A stretch of 10,252 nucleotides of DNA from GCA-2861595 sp035536185 (GTDB taxonomy: Bacteria > Actinomycetota > Acidimicrobiia > Acidimicrobiales > GCA-2861595), in NCBI GenBank assembly GCA_035536185.1, contig DATLOM010000047.1, positions 1 through 10,252 of the forward strand. The letters run 5' to 3'. The notes beneath the pieces were generated by a model. That model was not told the DNA's origin, made no database searches, and saw only the letters and a program-made list of their open reading frames with translations. The position numbers were made by a program, and so were the translations under genes. Shown piece after piece: positions 7,031 through 10,252 of this stretch; the first letter of the stretch is position 1; each line of letters begins with the position of its first letter.

Positions 7031-8494
7031 ATGGAATCACCCAATCCCCGGCGGTGGACCGCCCTGTGGTTCATCGCCCTCGCTCAGTTCATGGTCATCA
7101 TGGACACCTCGATCATCGCCGTGGCCCTGCCCGAGATTCAGCAGGACCTCGGCTTCAGCCAGGCCAATCTGACCTGGCTGTTCAACGGTTTCCTCGTCGC
7201 CTTCGGAGGGTTGCTGCTGCTCGGCGGGCGGCTGTCCGACCTGTTCGGTGCCAGGCGGATGTTCAGCGTCGGCTGGGCCATCCTGCTCGGCGGCTCGATA
7301 CTGGCCGCCGTCGGCGGTTCACCGGGGATCCTGGTCGCCGGACGGGTCATCCAAGGCGTCGGCTCGGCGCTAATTGCCCCGGCGGCGTTGAACCTGCTGA
7401 TGACTCTGTTCAGCCATGACCCCAAGGAGCTCACCAAGGCGATCGCCGTCTTCGGCGCTGCGGCTCCCGCCGGTGGCACGGCGGGAGTCTTCCTCGGCGG
7501 CGTCATCACCGAATGGCTGAGCTGGCCGTGGGTGTTCTGGCTGTACGTCCCGCTGGCCGCCATCGCCTTGGTCGCCATCCCGCGGCTCATGCCTTCCTCG
7601 CCGGTTCGCCGAGGAAAGGTCGACGTGCTCGGCGCGCTCGCCGTCACCGCCGGCCTGGCGCTCGTCGTGCTCGGCGTGGTGCGTGCTCCCGAACAGTCCT
7701 GGGGCTCGGTGACCACAGTGTCAACCATCGGCGGTGGCCTCGGGCTACTGGCGGTCTTCGTGGCTGTGCAGCGAGCGGTCAAGGCGCCGCTGATCCGCCT
7801 GGGCATCTTCAAGACACCGAACCTCGCCGGGGCCAACCTTGCCCAGTTGCTTCTCGGTGCCGCCTGGGTGCCGATGTGGTACTTCCTGAACCTGTATCTG
7901 CAGCAGGTGCTCGGCTACGGCGCCTTCGCCTCCGGCGCAGCGTTGCTGCCCATGACGCTGTTCATCATGGTGGGGATGATCGCTCTGGCGCCCCGGCTAC
8001 TCAACCGGTTCGGGCCCAAGCCACTGATCGTCGCCGGCCCGTTCGTCCTGGCCGCTGGGCTGGCCTTGCTTGCGCTGGTCAGACCGGACGGGAGCTTCGT
8101 CGGCGACGTGTTGTGGGCGTCGCTCATCGCTGCTGGCGGCCAGGTGTTGGCCTTCATTCCTTCTCTGGGAATGGCCATCTCCAGCGCCCCTCGGGAGGAG
8201 GGCGGCCTGGCGTCGGGGATCGTCAACACCAGCTACCAGATCGGCTCCGCCGTCGGCCTGGCTGCCATGACCGCTCTGGCGGTGTCCCAGGGTGCTGGGC
8301 AGCTTGGGAACCCGGGGGCCCTGACCGATGGGTTCTCTGCCGGATTTCTAGGCGCTGCGGGCATTGCAGTGGCCGGAGGCCTGCTCGCCCTGGTGACGAT
8401 CCGCCGGCCTCGCCCGGCTCCGCCTAGCCCCGCACAACCGACCACCGCATCTGGCGACGAGGCGGCTGCCACTGTCCAACAGCTAATCCACTAG
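7031..8494 (+). CDS. MFS transporter, DHA2 (EmrB/QacA-like) drug efflux family
   Basis: A 487-residue membrane protein. The start is the ATG at 7031 with AAGGAG (7018-7023) seven bases upstream and a typical MFS beginning (RRWTALWFIALAQFMVIMD); in-frame GTG at 6953 would add a non-family extension. Motif D1 surrounds Asp25 (DTSIIAVALPEIQQDLG, 25-41). Motif A is GGRLSDLFGARR (65-76) between helices 2 and 3. The antiporter motif C region is GAAAPAGGTAGVFLGG (142-157) in helix 5. The hydrophobic profile and length fit 14 transmembrane helices, as in DHA2 proton/drug antiporters such as QacA and EmrB. The closing 30 residues are hydrophilic. The substrate is unknown. It is preceded by a decayed HMA gene and followed by a strong hairpin, so it seems to be its own transcription unit, and it is the only clearly intact gene between 6562 and the right end. 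Confidence 0.92.
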   Translation: MESPNPRRWTALWFIALAQFMVIMDTSIIAVALPEIQQDLGFSQANLTWLFNGFLVAFGGLLLLGGRLSDLFGARRMFSVGWAILLGGSILAAVGGSPGILVAGRVIQGVGSALIAPAALNLLMTLFSHDPKELTKAIAVFGAAAPAGGTAGVFLGGVITEWLSWPWVFWLYVPLAAIALVAIPRLMPSSPVRRGKVDVLGALAVTAGLALVVLGVVRAPEQSWGSVTTVSTIGGGLGLLAVFVAVQRAVKAPLIRLGIFKTPNLAGANLAQLLLGAAWVPMWYFLNLYLQQVLGYGAFASGAALLPMTLFIMVGMIALAPRLLNRFGPKPLIVAGPFVLAAGLALLALVRPDGSFVGDVLWASLIAAGGQVLAFIPSLGMAISSAPREEGGLASGIVNTSYQIGSAVGLAAMTALAVSQGAGQLGNPGALTDGFSAGFLGAAGIAVAGGLLALVTIRRPRPAPPSPAQPTTASGDEAAATVQQLIH

Positions 8495-8498
8495 CCAC

Positions 8499-8535
8499 TC
8501 GGGACGGAGCGGCCACAGTGTCCGCTCCGTCCCGA
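8499..8535 (+). terminator. Strong hairpin terminator of the MFS gene
   Basis: TCGGGACGGAGCGG (8499-8512) and CCGCTCCGTCCCGA (8522-8535) form a perfect 14-bp stem with a 9-base loop, starting five bases after the MFS stop. No U-tract follows, so this is the hairpin-only type often seen in actinobacteria. Its symmetry means it could act in both directions. Confidence 0.8.
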
Positions 8536-8568
8536 CTCCGCGCCGGAGCCACTCCGGTATGGAGGTAG

Positions 8569-9162
8569 GTGGCCCGCAACACAGAGGAGAACGACATCAC
8601 GGCACAAGAACGGGGTTACACAACGGCGGACACGCCGGTCGGAGTCCCGGTGGAGCTATTAGAAGGCCAGCCCGGAGCCGCGTCTCGCCTGCTTGACGAG
8701 CAACGCGACGCTTCCCAAGCCCTGACCACCGTCGACTCGAGGTGGGTTCCGAGCCGGGGTGTGCTCGTCACCGATCTGAAGGGCCAGTCGACGTCGAAGC
8801 GGTAGAGACTTGGAGCAGAGGGCTGCAGGACGAACTGGACCGCATCCCTGACGGAACGTCCTTCAAATTCGTTCTGGATCTGACCGGCTACGAACCGGCC
8901 GGCCTGGAGCCCACCAGGGTGATGCGCACCGTCGTCCCGGACGTGCTCATCGCCCATGGCCTTCGACCGGCCTTCCTCGATCTCTTCCCGGAGGTCCCCG
9001 AGCCGGTGATCAGGACGGAGCGCGGGGGTCGTCTGCGTTGCCTTCGCCAACGTCCACCACGACGAGACGAAAATGGCACGGTACGAGGAGCGGATCGTCA
9101 GCGTGAGCCAGCGGTTCTTCACCTCCCGCGCAGAGGCGGAGGAGTGGATCGGGGCAACGTGA
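8569..9162 (+). pseudogene. Frameshifted gene resembling SpoIIAA-like/STAS proteins
   Basis: Three frames join into one plausible protein. From the GTG at 8569 the first frame gives an Asp/Glu/Ala-rich N-terminus and then WVPSRGVLVTDLKGQ, stopping at 8805. About base 8788 the coding sense moves to the next frame (VDVEAVETWSRGLQDELD, then FKFVLDLTGYEPA and HGLRPAFLDLFPEV). At the run of five Gs (9024-9028) it moves again to VVCVAFANVHHDETKMARYE and ends RFFTSRAEAEEWIGAT with TGA at 9160. The strand-helix order, 'K...YE.RI' and the terminal 'FFT...EAEEWI' resemble SpoIIAA-like/STAS-fold proteins; I regard the family as tentative. One deleted base and one extra G explain the disruption. GGAGGT at 8561-8566 is close to the GTG, so the start is uncertain. 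It lies downstream of the MFS terminator. Confidence 0.55.
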
Positions 9163-9177
9163 TCGACCGCCCGCCCG

Positions 9178-9451
9178 CTACGGGCGCAACCCGCCACGGT
9201 CAAGGCGACCAGCGGGTGCACGGCCGCCTATTGACGTCAGGCTGGCGGCGACCGTCAGCGCGTGGACGCAGTAGGTCGCGAGCTCTTCTGGTGCGATGTT
9301 GTCCCGTCCGTCCGCGGCCTCAGCGCTCTCGGCCAGCAGGTTTCGGAACAGGTCGCAGACCTACCGCCGGGCATGCGCGACCTGGTGGTCCCGGTGAAGG
9401 GCGGCGTAAGCAGACCATGCGGAAAGCGGAGTCTGGGTCTGTGGAGATGCA
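9178..9451 (-). pseudogene. Remnant of a TetR/AcrR-family regulator, C-terminal ligand domain only
   Basis: On the minus strand, bases 9360 down to 9178 read VCDLFRNLLAESAEA, then DGRDNIAPEELATYCVHAL and TVAASLTS, ending GGLRP with TAG at 9180-9178. This is the C-terminal end of actinobacterial TetR proteins as I know it ('LLAEG.A.GEVRDDVAPDELA.YCLHAL.AAS.L.SKAAV..LV..TLAGLRP'). Between LTS and GLRP the better match (AAVHPLVALTVA) lies one frame over, so two compensating indels have occurred. Upstream, an in-frame TAG (9363-9361) interrupts HARR*VCDLF. Further up, AYAALHRDHQ and, in yet another frame, DPDSAFR look like weaker continuations. The N-terminal DNA-binding helix-turn-helix is not found. 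The ancestor may have been the repressor of the nearby MFS efflux gene, since TetR/MFS pairs are common; that is inference. Confidence 0.55.
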
Positions 9452-9657
9452 GCGCACCGGCTGATCGCGGCGACAGTGATCCCATGACCGGTCCCGACAT
9501 CGAGTAGAGGTAGGGCGAGGACCGAGCCGGCTGCCGGGCAGCGCGTCCGCGGGCTGGGTGGCCTCGAATGGTCAAGAGAACTGACCGTCGTACGACCAGG
9601 GTTACCGACCCCTGCGACTACGTCTCGCCTGAGGCGCAGTAGGCCAGCCTCGCGGGG

Positions 9658-9692
9658 AAAAACGTGGCGGCCGGCGAGACGGCGCGCCACGT
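9658..9692 (-). terminator. Intrinsic terminator reading leftward
   Basis: Read on the minus strand, ACGTGGCG (9692-9685) pairs with CGCCACGT (9669-9662). An inner GCCG/CGGC stem continues the helix past one bulged base, with a 6-base loop. The helix runs straight into a short T-tract (plus-strand AAAAA, 9658-9662). This is a good factor-independent terminator for a leftward transcript. No intact minus-strand gene is visible to its right, so the transcript it served is missing or very short. Confidence 0.55.
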
Positions 9693-9994
9693 CCCGCCCC
9701 GCGGCGTGACCGGTCCGCTAGCCAGGCCGGAGGGGTGCAGACCTCCCCCCACGCTGGCGCGTTCTGTCGCAGTAGGGTCAGAACGACTGCGTGGATTGGC
9801 TGTCGGAAATGAAGACTTGTCGACCCAATAGATGGCCGTGACCGTCCAGGGCGCCCTTGCCGCGCGAGAAGAGCCTGGGCGAGCCCTCCTCAGCGCCATG
9901 GCCTCGCCCAACCACCGGCTGGTATATCCCTCTGCCGCGTGGCAAGCGCTGCAGGGAACCGAGTGCGACCGCGAGCCGCTACGGCCCTGCGAAA

Positions 9995-10021
9995 TCCGCT
10001 CAGAGTCCGCTCAGAGTCCGC
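9995..10021. repeat. 11-bp tandem repeat containing TCAGAG heptamers
   Basis: The unit CTCAGAGTCCG occurs at 9999-10009 and 10010-10020, with a partial copy (TCCG) before it. The repeated TCAGAGT heptamers are spaced 11 bp with 4-bp gaps, the same geometry and the same TCAGA core as the pair upstream of the ABC operon. It may be an activator site or a simple slippage duplication. Confidence 0.6.
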
Positions 10022-10037
10022 ATTGCATCGCTCAACA

Positions 10038-10053
10038 GCGCACTACAGTGCGC
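10038..10053. repeat. 16-bp palindrome, operator-like
   Basis: GCGCACT and AGTGCGC are perfect inverted copies around a 2-base centre. The symmetry fits a homodimeric repressor or a recombinase arm site. No gene start is placed to be regulated by it inside the window. Confidence 0.45.
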
Positions 10054-10093
10054 AACAAGGTGGAAGATAAAGCGCTCCGACCTGCGGTTTTGT

Positions 10094-10120
10094 GGCAAAG
10101 CCCCTGGTCAGGGTATTGCC
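10094..10120. repeat. Nested inverted repeat just left of the tRNA fragment
   Basis: GGCAA (10094-10098) pairs with TTGCC (10116-10120), enclosing CCCT-GGTC-AGGG (10102-10113). It occupies the place where the 5' half of the tRNA (acceptor and D-arm) should be and does not resemble it. It may belong to the integration site of a mobile element. Confidence 0.35.
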
Positions 10121-10124
10121 GACA

Positions 10125-10171
10125 TCTGCTTTGCAAGCAGGGGGTCGTCGGTTCGAGTCCGATCGTCTCCA
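10125..10171 (+). tRNA. tRNA-Ala(TGC), 3' half only (likely attachment-site remnant)
   Basis: The segment folds as positions 27-73 of a tRNA. The anticodon stem is TCTGC/GCAGG, with one T-G wobble at its base. The loop TTTGCAA has anticodon TGC at 10132-10134. The variable loop is GGGTC, the T-arm GTCGG-TTCGAGT-CCGAT, the 3' acceptor strand CGTCTCC and the discriminator base A (10171). CCA is not encoded (CAC follows). The bases upstream lack a D-arm and a matching 5' acceptor strand, so this is not a functional tRNA. Integrases commonly recombine in the anticodon-to-3'-end half of tRNA genes and leave exactly such a fragment at one border of the inserted element. By that rule the element lies to the left and chromosomal DNA to the right. 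Confidence 0.75.
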
Positions 10172-10189
10172 CACAAAAGTCCAGGGTCA

Positions 10190-10219
10190 GGCCATCTCAT
10201 GGCCCGTACTGTGTACGGG
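10190..10219. repeat. Two overlapping short hairpins downstream of the tRNA fragment
   Basis: GGCCAT-CTC-ATGGCC (10190-10204) and CCCGTAC-TGT-GTACGGG (10203-10219) are perfect stems with 3-base loops that share two bases. Only one can form at a time. They may be the original terminator of the tRNA transcript. The last 17 codons open from 10199 (MARTVYGS...) end at the window edge and are too short to call a gene. Confidence 0.5.
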
Positions 10220-10252
10220 TCGTTGCCGCGAGTCCACATCGGTAGCCACTAG

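Larger units (their letters stand above)
9452..10124. other. Gene-poor stretch without credible coding sequence
   Basis: I examined both strands and see no recognisable domain. The open frames here are short, overlap one another, and some run through the tRNA fragment, so I regard them as chance. The stretch holds one minus-strand terminator, a 10-bp palindrome GTCGTACGAC (9587-9596), an 11-bp tandem repeat and two inverted repeats near its right end. Composition remains high-GC but codon regularity is lost, in keeping with decayed or intergenic DNA. Confidence 0.5.

Noticed and set aside
6789..7172. 127-codon open frame overlapping the MFS start
   Set aside because: It is Ser/Pro/Arg-rich without domain, and overlaps the well-supported MFS gene in another frame.
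8616..9221. 201-codon minus-strand open frame
   Set aside because: Most of it is the shadow of the plus-strand SpoIIAA-like pseudogene; only its first residues (HPLVALTVAG) have meaning, as part of the TetR remnant.
9361..9540. Minus-strand peptide LLDVGTGHGITVAA resembling SAM-methyltransferase motif I
   Set aside because: Only this motif matches; no other methyltransferase segment is found around it, and the frame runs into the TetR remnant. Chance similarity is more likely.
9995..10053. CRISPR-like repeat array
   Set aside because: The repeat is 11 bp with two copies and no spacers of 30-40 bp; no cas genes are present.
10090..10171. Complete functional tRNA, or a tRNA split by an intron
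   Set aside because: No D-arm or matching 5' acceptor strand occurs upstream within the window, and no intron structure is evident. A 3'-half remnant explains the data better.
9832..10252. Two overlapping plus-strand open frames (131 and 137 codons) at the right end
   Set aside because: Both run through the tRNA fragment. The SSVRVRSSP-like peptide is the usual false translation of a tRNA 3' half, and neither contains a domain.
10199..10252. Start of an integrase gene (MARTVYGS...) next to the attachment site
   Set aside because: The frame ends after 17 codons at the window edge, and the peptide has no integrase motif.

Overview
The window is high-GC DNA with frequent GTG starts, strong GGAGG-type ribosome binding sites, SARP/AfsR-type regulation and hairpin terminators without a U-tract. 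This points to an actinobacterium (Actinomycetota). I cannot place the genus. No part of it looks like a recognisable defence system or an obviously new one. The most unusual content is at the right end and in the decayed genes.

Left part (1-1289): the C-terminal tail of an NAD-dependent epimerase/dehydratase-like protein runs in frame, without a stop codon, into a DUF5519 'luciferase' domain protein that has its own Shine-Dalgarno and ATG. An SRPBCC-fold protein follows. A short intergenic region then carries a hairpin and a candidate promoter with an 11-bp-spaced direct repeat.

Central part (1290-6121): an ABC ATPase and its six-helix ABC-2 permease overlap and form an operon. They are followed by a large AfsR-like regulator (winged helix, BTAD, NB-ARC-type ATPase, TPR-rich C-terminus). 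The likely arrangement is a regulator sitting beside the export pump it controls. The pump's substrate cannot be read from the sequence.

Right part (6283-9451): a small CopZ-like metal-binding protein is translationally coupled to a frameshifted second HMA-domain gene. An intact DHA2-type drug efflux MFS gene with a strong terminator comes next. Two more broken genes follow: a frameshifted gene resembling SpoIIAA-like/STAS proteins, and a minus-strand remnant of a TetR-family regulator's C-terminal domain, possibly the former repressor of the MFS pump.

Right end (9452-10252): I find no credible gene here. The stretch holds a minus-strand intrinsic terminator, an 11-bp tandem repeat, several inverted repeats and the exact 3' half (anticodon stem to discriminator base) of a tRNA-Ala(TGC) gene whose 5' half is absent. 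This is the usual footprint of integrative-element insertion into a tRNA gene. It suggests that DNA to its left is, or borders, an integrated and partly decayed element.
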